A stretch of 64,000 nucleotides of DNA from an uncultured Clostridia bacterium (GCA_934233735.1 CAKQGQ010000002.1:62001-126000), one strand, 5' to 3'. Positions 1 through 7,875 are shown, counted from the first letter of the stretch. A program made the numbers and translations. Notes: generated from the sequence alone by a model not told the origin.

Positions 1-1469
1 TGCGTTCGACAGGGATGGAGCCTGAGAAGCTTTCGGAGCGTGCGCGTTGGCTACTGCTGGCACGTATGATCCCGTTGGTGGAGAACAATTTCAATCTATG
101 TGAGCTTGGACCGCGAAGCACAGGCAAGTCGCATATTTATAAAGAAATTTCGCCGAACAGTATTCTGGTGTCTGGCGGTCAGACGACGGTCGCCAATCTG
201 TTTTACAACATGGCGAGCAAGACGGTCGGACTGGTCGGTATGTGGGATGTGGTGGCGTTTGATGAGGTCGCGGGCATCACGTTTAAGGACAAGGACGGCG
301 TGCAGATTATGAAAGACTATATGGCGTCCGGCTCTTTCGCGCGTGGACGGGAGGAAAAGGCAGCGTCCGCTTCGATGGTTTTCGTCGGCAACATCAATCA
401 GAGCGTGGATGTGCTTTTAAAAACGTCGCATCTGTTCGAGCCGTTTCCCGAGGCGATGGCGTATGATACGGCTTTTCTTGACCGGATGCACTGCTATGTG
501 CCGGGCTGGGAAATTCCAAAATACCGACCGGATTTTTTCACCGATGATTACGGCTTCATCACCGATTATCTCTCGGAATTCATGCGGGAAATGCGTAAGG
601 AATCTTTCGGCGATGCGTTCGATAAATATTTTCGTCTGGGCAGCAATCTGAACCAGCGCGACACTATCGCGGTGCGCAAAATGGTTTCGGGCTTCGTGAA
701 GCTGCTTTATCCGAATGGGGCCTGCACAAAAGAAGATATCGAGGAGATTTTAATCCTTTCTCTGGAAATGCGCCGCAGGGTCAAAGAGCAGCTCAAAAAG
801 ATCGGCGGCATGGAATTCTATGATGTCAATTTTTCTTATATCGACAATGAGAGCTTTGAGGAAAAGTTCGTTTCCGTACCGGAGCAGGGCGGAGGTAAGC
901 TGATTCCCGACGGCATGTGCAAGCCGGGGCAGATCTATTCTGTCTCCAAGGGCAAAAGCGGCATGATCGGCGTGTACCGTCTGGAAACGCAGATGCTGAA
1001 CGGCAGCGGCAAGTTTGAGCGCACAGGGTTGGGTACGGATCGGGAGGCAAAAGAAGCGACGAATACCGCCTTTAATTATCTGAAGGCGAACGGCCGCAGC
1101 ATCAGCGCAAGTATCAGTACGACGAGCAAAGACTATATCGTCAGCTATTCCGATCTGAACGGTATCGGCATGACGCCGACGCTGGCGTTGCCGACACTGA
1201 TCGCCATTGCCTCCGCTGCGCTGATGCGTCCGGCACTGGCGAATCTCGCAGTTTTAGGTGAAATCAGCATCAGCGGCACGATCATCAAGACAGAAGACCT
1301 TGCCAATGTGCTGCAGGTGTGTCTTGACAGCGGCGCCAAAAAAGTTCTGCTTCCGATCACCTCTGCCGCCGATCTTGGCAGCGTGCCGCCGGAGCTTGTC
1401 GGCGCGTTCAGCCTGATCTTTTATAGCAGCCCGCAGGAGGCTGTGTTTAAGGCACTGGGCGTGGAGTAG
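1..1469 (+). CDS. brxL: BREX system AAA+ protein BrxL, 5' truncated by window edge
   Basis: BrxL is an AAA+ ATPase with a Lon-like C-terminal fold found in BREX phage-defence islands, usually as the last gene of type I operons. The reading frame is open to the left edge, and residues R-S-T-G before the first ATG (15) continue the family pattern, so that ATG is internal and the N-terminal domain is missing. Counting from that ATG, the Walker A is GPRSTGKS (32-39) and Walker B is VVAFDEVAG (79-87). The last ~100 residues align by eye with the Lon protease domain, but the usual catalytic Ser and Lys positions hold other residues, which fits a non-proteolytic role. Other BREX genes would lie left of the window. 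The 3' end is repeated in degenerate form at 1868-1903. Confidence 0.88.
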   Translation, partial: RSTGMEPEKLSERARWLLLARMIPLVENNFNLCELGPRSTGKSHIYKEISPNSILVSGGQTTVANLFYNMASKTVGLVGMWDVVAFDEVAGITFKDKDGVQIMKDYMASGSFARGREEKAASASMVFVGNINQSVDVLLKTSHLFEPFPEAMAYDTAFLDRMHCYVPGWEIPKYRPDFFTDDYGFITDYLSEFMREMRKESFGDAFDKYFRLGSNLNQRDTIAVRKMVSGFVKLLYPNGACTKEDIEEILILSLEMRRRVKEQLKKIGGMEFYDVNFSYIDNESFEEKFVSVPEQGGGKLIPDGMCKPGQIYSVSKGKSGMIGVYRLETQMLNGSGKFERTGLGTDREAKEATNTAFNYLKANGRSISASISTTSKDYIVSYSDLNGIGMTPTLALPTLIAIASAALMRPALANLAVLGEISISGTIIKTEDLANVLQVCLDSGAKKVLLPITSAADLGSVPPELVGAFSLIFYSSPQEAVFKALGVE

Positions 1470-1470
1470 G
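1435..1470 (+). repeat. Direct repeat, copy A (3' end of brxL)
   Basis: These 36 bases encode the BrxL C-terminus EAVFKALGVE plus its stop. They match copy B at 1868-1903 at 32 of 36 positions. The octamer TTTTATAG lies upstream of both copies (1419-1426 here), eight bases further away in this copy than in copy B. Confidence 0.85.
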
Positions 1471-1504
1471 TCGGGAAAAAACTTTTGTAAGCATAAAAGA
1501 ACGC

Positions 1505-1533
1505 TTGTTCTTGTGGCGAAATTATGATAGAAT
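1505..1533 (+). promoter_or_regulatory. Sigma-A-type promoter for the small ORF at 1617
   Basis: TTGTTC (1505-1510) and TAGAAT (1528-1533) are separated by 17 bases. The promoter lies just after brxL and points at the 35-codon ORF. The leader would be about 75 bases. Confidence 0.5.
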
Positions 1534-1616
1534 AGAAATAGTCAAGAGAATAGTGTCGAGCGGCTGAGCCAAAATTCAAAAGGTCCGTATGGATTTGGAG
1601 AAGGGAGGCGGTAAGA

Positions 1617-1724
1617 ATGAAAATTACGATAACGCTGAAGCGTTGGAGAATTACGATTTCTAACATAAAAAAAGCCGCTCCTGCTGAACCCAAGAGCGGC
1701 AAGGCTGTAAAGCCTAAAGCTTAA
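1617..1724 (+). CDS. Small ORF (35 aa), candidate toxin-like or regulatory peptide
   Basis: This 35-codon ORF begins MKITITLKRWRITIS and ends SGKAVKPKA. A strong ribosome-binding site, AAGGGAGGCGG, sits just upstream of the ATG. The peptide is very basic, with alternating hydrophobic and polar residues in its first half and a Lys/Pro/Ala-rich tail. It shows no clear membrane helix. It has its own predicted promoter at 1505-1533 and is overlapped on the minus strand by a predicted terminated antisense RNA. I do not recognise the protein family. The layout resembles type I toxin-antitoxin loci such as txpA/ratA, but that is inference from layout only. It could also be a non-coding locus in which the ORF is incidental. 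Confidence 0.45.
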   Translation: MKITITLKRWRITISNIKKAAPAEPKSGKAVKPKA

Positions 1725-1753
1725 ATGGTTGAGTCGTAAGACTCTATCTCTTG
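1667..1753 (-). ncRNA. Candidate antisense RNA overlapping the small ORF
   Basis: On the minus strand a promoter at 1787-1759 would start RNA near 1752. About 80 bases later there is an intrinsic terminator: stem arms 1694-1700 and 1674-1680 (GCCGCTC/GAGCGGC), a 13-base loop, then seven T residues (plus-strand A run 1667-1673). The terminator lies inside the coding part of the 35-codon ORF, so the RNA would be fully complementary to its 3' half and 3' untranslated region. Inferred from sequence only. Confidence 0.5.
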
Positions 1754-1758
1754 ACTCC

Positions 1759-1787
1759 ATCATAGCATATTCTAATGACAGATGCAA
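1759..1787 (-). promoter_or_regulatory. Promoter for the antisense RNA
   Basis: Read on the minus strand, TTGCAT (1787-1782) and TATGAT (1764-1759) are 17 bases apart, with a TG one base upstream of the -10 (extended -10). It is one of the better sigma-A matches in the window and has no minus-strand gene ahead of it. Confidence 0.6.
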
Positions 1788-1818
1788 GTGTTTTGAGTAA
1801 TATGAATATAGCTCCACA

Positions 1819-1845
1819 AAATTCCGAAACAGTGCTTCGGAATTT
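1819..1845. terminator. Perfect 10-bp hairpin, possible terminator
   Basis: Arms AAATTCCGAA (1819-1828) and TTCGGAATTT (1836-1845) enclose the loop ACAGTGC. T residues follow only loosely on either strand. It lies between the small-ORF module and the second brxL 3'-end copy, and could end the plus-strand transcript or be an element boundary. The rest of 1725-2040 shows no other gene. Confidence 0.45.
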
Positions 1846-1867
1846 CAAAAGTAAAAATTTTTTATAG

Positions 1868-1903
1868 AGGAGGCTGCGTTTAAAGTACTTGGCGTGGAGT
1901 AGG
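1868..1903 (+). repeat. Direct repeat, copy B (remnant of a brxL 3' end)
   Basis: These 36 bases would encode EAAFKVLGVE and a stop, a variant of the true BrxL C-terminus. There are four mismatches to copy A, two of them silent, as expected for a diverged allele and not random sequence. No reading frame leads into it, so it is a gene-end scar. Together with copy A it brackets about 400 bases holding the small ORF and antisense RNA. Confidence 0.8.
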
Positions 1904-1985
1904 ATTGATTGTCCACGAGATATTAGTCACTTCAGGGCGAAAACTCTGCATTTTAATAAGTTTCAGACTTCTATTTTCGAAACTG

Positions 1986-2013
1986 TTGATTATTTTGGAT
2001 TTTCGGGTATAAT
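1986..2013 (+). promoter_or_regulatory. Promoter for the AAA ATPase gene
   Basis: TTGATT (1986-1991) and TATAAT (2008-2013) are 16 bases apart, about 25 bases before the start codon. The ATPase is therefore probably transcribed separately from brxL. Confidence 0.6.
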
Positions 2014-2040
2014 AGAATCAAGAAAACCAGGAGGTGCATG

Positions 2041-3273
2041 ATGGCTGAGTTAATCAATCGCCCACAATATTTGAATCAGCTGATTCAAAACAAAGATGTA
2101 GATCTGGTGAAGATCGTCACCGGTATTCGACGCTGCGGAAAATCGTCCTTGCTGGATTTGTTTCATCATTATCTGTCAGAGCAAGGTGTGCCGGATTCTC
2201 GGATCATTCACATGAATATGGAATCTCTGCGTTATCGTGACCTGACCGATTACCTTTCTTTTTACGATCATGTCAGCAAACAGATTGCAAAGGAGGGAAA
2301 GACCTACCTTATCTTCGATGAGCTGCAGGCTGTGGAACATTGGGAAAAAGCAATCGAGTCCTTCCGCTTGGATTTTGATGTAGACATCTATATCACAGGT
2401 TCCAATGCTTACCTGCTGTCCACAGAGTTTTCTACATTGCTCTCCGGCAGATATGTGGAGATACGGATGCTGCCGCTGTCGTTCAAGGAATTTTTGGACT
2501 TCTATGAGTTTGCACCCGATGTGACCATGGACGAAAAGTTTCAAAAGTATCTGCAGTTCGGCGGGATGCCCATTCTGAGAGAATACAAGTTCAACGAAGC
2601 GAGAAGCAATCAAGCGTTGGAGGGCATCTATTCTACCGTAGTGCTGCGTGACATTTTGCAGCGCAATAACGGGGCGGACCAAGCAATGCTTCAAAAGATC
2701 ATGCTGTTCTTGTGTTCAAACATCGGCAGCATTACTTCTCCGAACAGCATCGGAAATGTACTCTCTAATGAGGGCGATATTCAAACCGGAAAGCAAAAGA
2801 ACATTGCAGGAAAAACAGTAGATAAGTATATTTCCATGCTTCGCAATGCATTTGTGTTCTTCTCTGTCGGTCGGTATGATGTAAAAGGAAAGCAGCTGCT
2901 CAAAACACTTGGGAAGAACTATATCATCGACATGGGTTTTCGCAATCTGCTATTGGGCTACCGGGATGCAGATCGCGGTCATATCCTTGAGAACATCGTA
3001 TTTTTGGAACTGCTGCGTCGTGACTATCGGGTATATATCGGAAAGGTCGGAGAGACGGAGGTTGACTTTGTTGCGGAAAAACCGAACGATAAGGTATATA
3101 TTCAAGTAACGGAGAGTATGCAGTCTCCGGAGACTCGTGAACGGGAGCTTCGTCCATTGCGCATGATCGGAGATAACTACGAAAAAATCATACTGTCTAT
3201 GGATCGAAGCTTCATTAATTCCTACGATGGCATAAAGTCGCTGAATCTGATTGACTGGCTGCTTGCTGAGTAA
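2041..3273 (+). CDS. AAA_14/DUF4143-type ATP-binding protein
   Basis: This is a stand-alone ATPase of the large AAA_14 plus DUF4143 family, common in anaerobes and of unknown role. Walker A is GIRRCGKSS (28-36), Walker B YLIFDELQ (89-96), and a sensor-like YITGSNAYLL follows. The C-terminal part has an EVDF...YIQV pattern (from ~341) reminiscent of PD-(D/E)xK nuclease cores, without proof of activity. Two ATGs stand in tandem at 2038 and 2041. The second is chosen because AGGAGG (2029-2034) is six bases before it. Being next to brxL and behind its own promoter suggests accessory-island cargo, but a defence role is only inferred. Confidence 0.85.
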   Translation: MAELINRPQYLNQLIQNKDVDLVKIVTGIRRCGKSSLLDLFHHYLSEQGVPDSRIIHMNMESLRYRDLTDYLSFYDHVSKQIAKEGKTYLIFDELQAVEHWEKAIESFRLDFDVDIYITGSNAYLLSTEFSTLLSGRYVEIRMLPLSFKEFLDFYEFAPDVTMDEKFQKYLQFGGMPILREYKFNEARSNQALEGIYSTVVLRDILQRNNGADQAMLQKIMLFLCSNIGSITSPNSIGNVLSNEGDIQTGKQKNIAGKTVDKYISMLRNAFVFFSVGRYDVKGKQLLKTLGKNYIIDMGFRNLLLGYRDADRGHILENIVFLELLRRDYRVYIGKVGETEVDFVAEKPNDKVYIQVTESMQSPETRERELRPLRMIGDNYEKIILSMDRSFINSYDGIKSLNLIDWLLAE

Positions 3274-3295
3274 AATCAAAATCAAATAAAATGTT

Positions 3296-3323
3296 TTGTA
3301 ATCCCATCGAACTGTTGTATAAT
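3296..3323 (+). promoter_or_regulatory. Promoter for the gene at 3369
   Basis: TTGTAA (3296-3301) and TATAAT (3318-3323) with a 16-base spacer, about 45 bases upstream of the start codon. It marks the beginning of the 3369-7488 gene run. Confidence 0.6.
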
Positions 3324-3368
3324 AGTATACAGAATATATGCCATGTCATTTGAAAAAGGAGGAGATGA

Positions 3369-4007
3369 ATGGAAAAACGCCTTAAGCTTAGCGAAGATAA
3401 TATTTTGAAGACGGCAAAATCTGTGGCGGAGGGAATCATTCATTACGAAGCGGAGACTTTTGACGGAAAAGAATATGTCATGCGTGTGAATCCCATGCAA
3501 AAATGCAAGGTCTGTGATGCTGCAAATGGTGTGGAATCGCTGTATCCTGCGAAACTGTATGTGGATTTCGTGGGTTTAGAAGAAAAAAGAGAGAAAGTCT
3601 TTGAAATTCGCAGAAGATTTTATGCAGAAGGACAGGAATATCTGCTCTTGCAAGATGAAAAAGAGGAACTTTATTTGCGTGCCTATCAGGAAAAAGAATA
3701 TGATGCGGGGAAATTCAAAATTCTTCTTTCAAATGCGGATGCAGGAATCGGAAGGATATTAGGTGCAGGATTGAAGGTGAATTACCAAGACAGTGGCGAT
3801 GTCTGTATAAATCAATGCAATGCGACAGAAGCAGAAATACAGACTTTTGTCGAGGCCTTGCGGGCTTATGAGGGCATTCCGATACCGGATGATGGTATAT
3901 TCGGTCAAAAAAGTGTGTTTGCCGGATTTGGAAGCGGAAAAAGCTCCGGCAGTTCTGCGGGAAGCTTTACCGCCGCATATTTTAATCATCACAGCAGATT
4001 TTTATAA
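3369..4007 (+). CDS. Hypothetical protein, 212 aa
   Basis: I do not recognise this protein. It has a good ribosome-binding site (AAAGGAGGAG before the ATG) and its own promoter, so it is very probably expressed. Two cysteines in KCKVC (~46-50) and later C residues near VCINQC hint at metal binding but make no standard motif. The middle is charged and soluble. The last ~30 residues are Gly/Ser-rich (FGSGKSSGSSAGSF) and end in HHSRFL, like a flexible tail. No signal peptide or membrane segment is seen. It lies 20 bases before the lipid kinase gene and is probably co-transcribed with it. Confidence 0.7.
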   Translation: MEKRLKLSEDNILKTAKSVAEGIIHYEAETFDGKEYVMRVNPMQKCKVCDAANGVESLYPAKLYVDFVGLEEKREKVFEIRRRFYAEGQEYLLLQDEKEELYLRAYQEKEYDAGKFKILLSNADAGIGRILGAGLKVNYQDSGDVCINQCNATEAEIQTFVEALRAYEGIPIPDDGIFGQKSVFAGFGSGKSSGSSAGSFTAAYFNHHSRFL

Positions 4008-4027
4008 TAAGGAATATACAAGACAGA

Positions 4028-5065
4028 ATGAGAACAGTTTTCATTGTAAACCCGAAGGCGGGGCAGGGAAAAGGCAATAAGAAATTTACGGAAAGAATCA
4101 GGCATGTGGCGGAGAAAGCAGGGACTGCTGTCGAGATATATACGACGGCAGGAATTGGCGATGCGGAGATTCTTGCAAGGCAGATTGCTGAAGAGTCAAA
4201 TGCAGAGCCAACGCGGATTTATGCCTGCGGGGGCGACGGTACGCTCAATGAGGTTTTGAATGGTGTGTTACATGCAGGCTGTGAATGCGGTGCAGGCAGT
4301 AAGGGCAATGAAAATTGTGAAGGCGGTGCGGATATTGCAATCGGCGTGGTTCCCATCGGCACCGGAAATGATTTTTGCAGGAATTTTCCGGAGGCGGCTG
4401 ACTTCACAGACATTGAAGCGCAGCTTGCTGCCGAGCCGAAGCGGTGCGACGCCATAAAATACAGTGGAATTCTCGCAGGCAAGGAGCAAACCCGTTACTG
4501 CGCGAATATGTTTAATATCGGTTTTGACTGCAATGTGGTCGATTTGACGGCAACGCTGAAAACTTATCCGCTGCTTTCCGGTTCACTTGCCTATTTGATG
4601 GCAGTTCTGGCGATTCTCGTAAAGAAAAAAGGCGCAAATCTGAAGGTGGAAGTTGATGGAGAAGTGAAGCACGACGGCCCGCTGCTCTTGACTGCGGTTG
4701 CCAACGGATGTTTTTGCGGGGGCGGCGTGAAAAGCTCGCCTGAAGCAAAACTGGATGACGGGCGGATGGATTACAATATCATAACCAATGTCAAGCGTAC
4801 CGAATTTTTCAAGCTGTTTCCGCATTATGCGAAAGGAACGCATATGTCGGTTCCGGGAATTGAACGAATTTTACATAGCGGACAGGCAAAACAGATTGTA
4901 ATCACGCCAAACGAAGGGAATATGCGGCTTTGCGCGGATGGAGAAATCACGGATGCGGGCAGAGTGGAAATGGAAATCCAGGAAAAGGCATTTACTTTTT
5001 TAGTTCCGATTCTGCCGCAGACAGAAGAGGGAGGCGATACGGATGACGCTGGAAAGAACGAATGA
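4028..5065 (+). CDS. Diacylglycerol kinase family lipid kinase
   Basis: Belongs to the DagK/YegS/BmrU family, which uses ATP to phosphorylate diacylglycerol or related lipids at the inner membrane face. The nucleotide-binding motif GGDGTLNEV is at 68-76, NPKAGQGKG is at the N-terminus, and VPIGTGNDF follows an odd Cys/Gly/Glu-rich insertion (~82-103, HAGCECGAGSKGNENCEGGA) that seems specific to this copy. The C-terminal DGRMDYNII segment is typical. The end overlaps the next gene by 23 bases, suggesting translational coupling. The exact lipid substrate cannot be read from sequence. Confidence 0.88.
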   Translation: MRTVFIVNPKAGQGKGNKKFTERIRHVAEKAGTAVEIYTTAGIGDAEILARQIAEESNAEPTRIYACGGDGTLNEVLNGVLHAGCECGAGSKGNENCEGGADIAIGVVPIGTGNDFCRNFPEAADFTDIEAQLAAEPKRCDAIKYSGILAGKEQTRYCANMFNIGFDCNVVDLTATLKTYPLLSGSLAYLMAVLAILVKKKGANLKVEVDGEVKHDGPLLLTAVANGCFCGGGVKSSPEAKLDDGRMDYNIITNVKRTEFFKLFPHYAKGTHMSVPGIERILHSGQAKQIVITPNEGNMRLCADGEITDAGRVEMEIQEKAFTFLVPILPQTEEGGDTDDAGKNE

Positions 5066-5453
5066 AATCGGAAATATAAAACTGGACGACTATATTTTCG
5101 CACAGATTGTCAAGACCGGGCTGACGAAAGGGCGCGGCAGGGCTTTTCATGCTTCCGAAAAGGGAAAGCTTCTCGGCAGTCAGGGTATCAATACGGGAAT
5201 CGGTGAAATCGCTTCCAATATAAAGATAAAAGAAACCGAAAAAAGCTATACACTGGAATTTTACATCATCATGTCTTTCGGTGCCAGCATCAGTGAGACG
5301 ACGAAGGAAATTCTGGACTATATTGAGTATGAAATGCGAGGCTTGTTTCCGGATAAAAACGGAAGGATTATTCTGAAAATTGTTGGAATCAAGTCGAAGA
5401 AAATCGCGGCAAGAAATATAAAAATGACGAGGGAATATGAAGCTGCAAGATAA
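5043..5453 (+). CDS. Asp23/Gls24 (YloU-like) family protein
   Basis: Small alpha/beta protein of the Asp23/Gls24 family, whose members are linked to the cell envelope and stress in Gram-positives. The pattern LEFYIIMSFGASISETTKEI followed by RIILKIVGIKSKKI matches the family's strand-helix-strand core. Its role here is not known. Start ATG 5043 has GAGGGAGG eight bases upstream, inside the lipid kinase gene, and its end overlaps recG by 17 bases. Firmicutes commonly keep yloU-like genes near recG, which supports the call. Confidence 0.75.
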   Translation: MTLERTNEIGNIKLDDYIFAQIVKTGLTKGRGRAFHASEKGKLLGSQGINTGIGEIASNIKIKETEKSYTLEFYIIMSFGASISETTKEILDYIEYEMRGLFPDKNGRIILKIVGIKSKKIAARNIKMTREYEAAR

Positions 5454-7488
5454 AATTTCCTGCCTGAAGGGTGTAGGAAGCAAACGGGCAGAGACCTTGA
5501 AAAAACTGAATATCGAAATGCTCGAAGATTTATTGTATTTTTTTCCGCGCAGGTATGAGGATCGCAGACGGATTCAGAGCATCATGGAGGCGGAGATGAA
5601 TCAGGAGGTTCTGCTTCGCGTTACCGTGGTGACGAAACAGATGGCGGGAAATCCGTACAGCAAAAAGCGGCTTCTGAAAGTTCTGGCGGAAGATAATACA
5701 GGCAATCTTGAGCTTCTTTTTTTTAACGGAAAATATTTGGAGAGATATTTTAATCCGGGACAGGAACTGATTTTGTTCGGAAAAATCAATCTGAATAACG
5801 GACGCAGACAGATGGCGCATCCGGAGTTTCACAAACCGGGCGAGAAAGGCGATGTCAGGGGGCTGCTTCCCGTATATCCGCTTACGGAAGGCATTTCCCA
5901 AAGCCAGATTCGCGCATGGCAGTTTGCTTTAAAACAAGAGGGACTGGCAGAAGAAATTACGGAGTGGCTGCCCGATTATATCATAGAGGAAAATCATCTC
6001 TGCAGTCCGGCATACGCACTGGAAAATATTCATTTTCCGAGCGAAGAGAGGCGCGTCCTTGAGGCAAGGTACCGCTTGATTTTTGAAGAGCTTTTGGTTC
6101 TGCAGAGCGGACTTTTTTATATTAAACGCGGCGCACAGAGCCGCGGAAGCGGAATTTCCGCATTAAAAGAGGTTTCTGTAAAGCCGTTTGAAGATAATTT
6201 TCGCTTCAGGCTGACGGATGGACAGAAAAAAGTCTTTCGTGAGATTGAAGCTGATATGGAGTCGGACAAGCCGATGAATCGTCTGGTACAGGGCGATGTG
6301 GGTTCCGGCAAGACGGCGGTTGCCGAAATGGCGATGTTTAAAGCGGTCAAGAGCGGTTTTCAGGCGGTCATGATGGCACCGACCGAGCTTTTGGCGAAAC
6401 AGCATATTGCGACCTTGAAGCGTGATTTTGAGCCGTTTGGCATACGCGCAGAGCTTTTGTGCAGTGCGACGAAGCCGAAAGAGAGGCAGCAGATTTTAGA
6501 GGATTTAGAGGCAGGCAGAATTGACATTCTGATGGGTACGCATGCGGTGATTCAGCCGGATGTCATCTTCCGAAACCTTGGTCTTGTCATTACGGACGAG
6601 CAGCATCGTTTCGGCGTCAATCAGCGCACGATGCTTTCCCAAAAGGGCAAAAACCCGGATATTCTGGTAATGACTGCAACACCGATTCCGCGGACTTTAG
6701 CGGTTATTTTATATGGCGATTTGGACATTTCCGTTATCGATGCTTTGCCGCAGGGCAGAAAGCCGATTCGGACCTTTTCCAGAAACCGCGATGCAAGAGA
6801 TAAGATTTACGATTTTGTCCGCCAGCAGGTAAAAAGCGGCAGGCAGGCTTATGTTGTAGCACCTTTGATTGAGGAGTCCGAAAAAATTGACTGCAGGTCG
6901 GCGGAGGAAATCTACGAAGAGTTATGCATAAAATATCGGGATTTGCGAATCGGTCTGGTGCATGGAGCGATGAAACAGCAGGAAAAGGATGAAGTCATGC
7001 AGTGCTTCGCAGACGGTCTCATTGACGTTTTAGTTTCGACGGTGGTAATCGAAGTCGGCATCGACGTCGGAAATGCAACGGTTATGGTAATTGAAAACAG
7101 CGAGCGGTTCGGACTGGCGCAGCTTCATCAGCTTCGTGGCAGAGTCGGAAGAAGTAAGTATCAGTCCTACTGTATTTTGATTTCGGGAAGTGACAGTAAA
7201 GTGGCACAAAAGCGAAATGATATTATGTGCCAGACGACGGACGGATTCGTGATTGCGGAAGAAGATTTGAAGCTGAGAGGCCCGGGAGAACTTTTTGGCA
7301 CGCGCCAGCACGGACTGCCGGAGCTGAACATCAGTGATTTGGTGCGCAACACGGAGGTTTTAGAAAAGGTGAAGAATGTGGCAAGAGATTTAATCGACCG
7401 CGATCCGAATCTTGATGCAGGCGAAAACGAAGAACTAAAAAAACGCGTGAAAAAAATGTTCGGTGAGCGAATCCAGCTCAGATTGTAA
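5437..7488 (+). CDS. recG: ATP-dependent DNA helicase RecG
   Basis: RecG remodels stalled replication forks and Holliday junctions. At 683 residues it is full length. The N-terminal helix-hairpin-helix and OB-fold wedge is followed by the helicase core: Walker A GDVGSGKT (~286-293), DEQH box (~387-390), TATPIPRT, and motif VI region QLRGRVGR. The C-terminus carries the usual LRGPGELFGTRQHG segment. It overlaps the preceding gene by 17 bases and is followed by a strong bidirectional terminator. Confidence 0.97.
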   Translation: MKLQDKISCLKGVGSKRAETLKKLNIEMLEDLLYFFPRRYEDRRRIQSIMEAEMNQEVLLRVTVVTKQMAGNPYSKKRLLKVLAEDNTGNLELLFFNGKYLERYFNPGQELILFGKINLNNGRRQMAHPEFHKPGEKGDVRGLLPVYPLTEGISQSQIRAWQFALKQEGLAEEITEWLPDYIIEENHLCSPAYALENIHFPSEERRVLEARYRLIFEELLVLQSGLFYIKRGAQSRGSGISALKEVSVKPFEDNFRFRLTDGQKKVFREIEADMESDKPMNRLVQGDVGSGKTAVAEMAMFKAVKSGFQAVMMAPTELLAKQHIATLKRDFEPFGIRAELLCSATKPKERQQILEDLEAGRIDILMGTHAVIQPDVIFRNLGLVITDEQHRFGVNQRTMLSQKGKNPDILVMTATPIPRTLAVILYGDLDISVIDALPQGRKPIRTFSRNRDARDKIYDFVRQQVKSGRQAYVVAPLIEESEKIDCRSAEEIYEELCIKYRDLRIGLVHGAMKQQEKDEVMQCFADGLIDVLVSTVVIEVGIDVGNATVMVIENSERFGLAQLHQLRGRVGRSKYQSYCILISGSDSKVAQKRNDIMCQTTDGFVIAEEDLKLRGPGELFGTRQHGLPELNISDLVRNTEVLEKVKNVARDLIDRDPNLDAGENEELKKRVKKMFGERIQLRL

Positions 7489-7521
7489 GCTTATAGGGCG
7501 AATCAGAAAACGCATGGAATA

Positions 7522-7556
7522 GTAAAAGACCTTGAGCAGATCCCAAGGTCTTTTAC
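7522..7556. terminator. Bidirectional intrinsic terminator
   Basis: Perfect 13-bp stem, GTAAAAGACCTTG (7522-7534) with CAAGGTCTTTTAC (7544-7556), and a 9-base loop. The A/T-rich stem base gives a U tract on both strands. It separates the convergent recG and spore protein genes. Confidence 0.88.
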
Positions 7557-7576
7557 CGTTTATCCAAAGTTTTGAT

Positions 7577-7777
7577 TTACTTTCCGGCTAACTGCTTTTC
7601 AGCCATTTCAACTAACTTCTTAGTCATATAACCGCCGACATAACCGTTCTGTCTTGCTGTAAGGTTGCCCTTGTCAGCCTGTTCATAGTTTGTTAATCCG
7701 AGCTCGTTTGCAACTTCTGTCTTCAAGCTCTTTAATGCAGGTTTTGCATTGATGTTCATTTTTTCTTGTAATGACAT
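7577..7777 (-). CDS. Alpha/beta-type small acid-soluble spore protein
   Basis: SASPs coat and protect spore DNA from UV and heat, and are degraded by the GPR protease at germination. This 66-residue protein has the conserved KTEVANELG stretch containing the GPR cleavage site (Glu-Val) and the C-terminal NLTARQNGYVGGYMTKKLVE signature. The frame can be extended to a GTG three codons upstream, but AGGAGG sits eight bases before the ATG at 7777, so that start is used. Expression is expected in the forespore under SigG. No clean SigG promoter could be picked by eye. This gene is the best evidence that the organism sporulates. Confidence 0.95.
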   Translation of the reverse strand: MSLQEKMNINAKPALKSLKTEVANELGLTNYEQADKGNLTARQNGYVGGYMTKKLVEMAEKQLAGK

Positions 7778-7875
7778 TTTGTTCACCTCCTATTACATTC
7801 ATAGTTTGACACGCGCGAGAGTAATTATGTGATGTAAAAAATGGAGACTTTGGCGAGGCTTGGAAGTGAAAAAAA

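Noticed and set aside
1542..1817. 91-codon minus-strand frame over the small-ORF module
   Set aside because: No ribosome-binding site, and the predicted antisense promoter and terminator lie within it, so it cannot be the product of that RNA.
7787..7870. SigG promoter for the spore protein gene
   Set aside because: CATAATTA is near, but spacing and -35 do not fit the consensus well enough to call.
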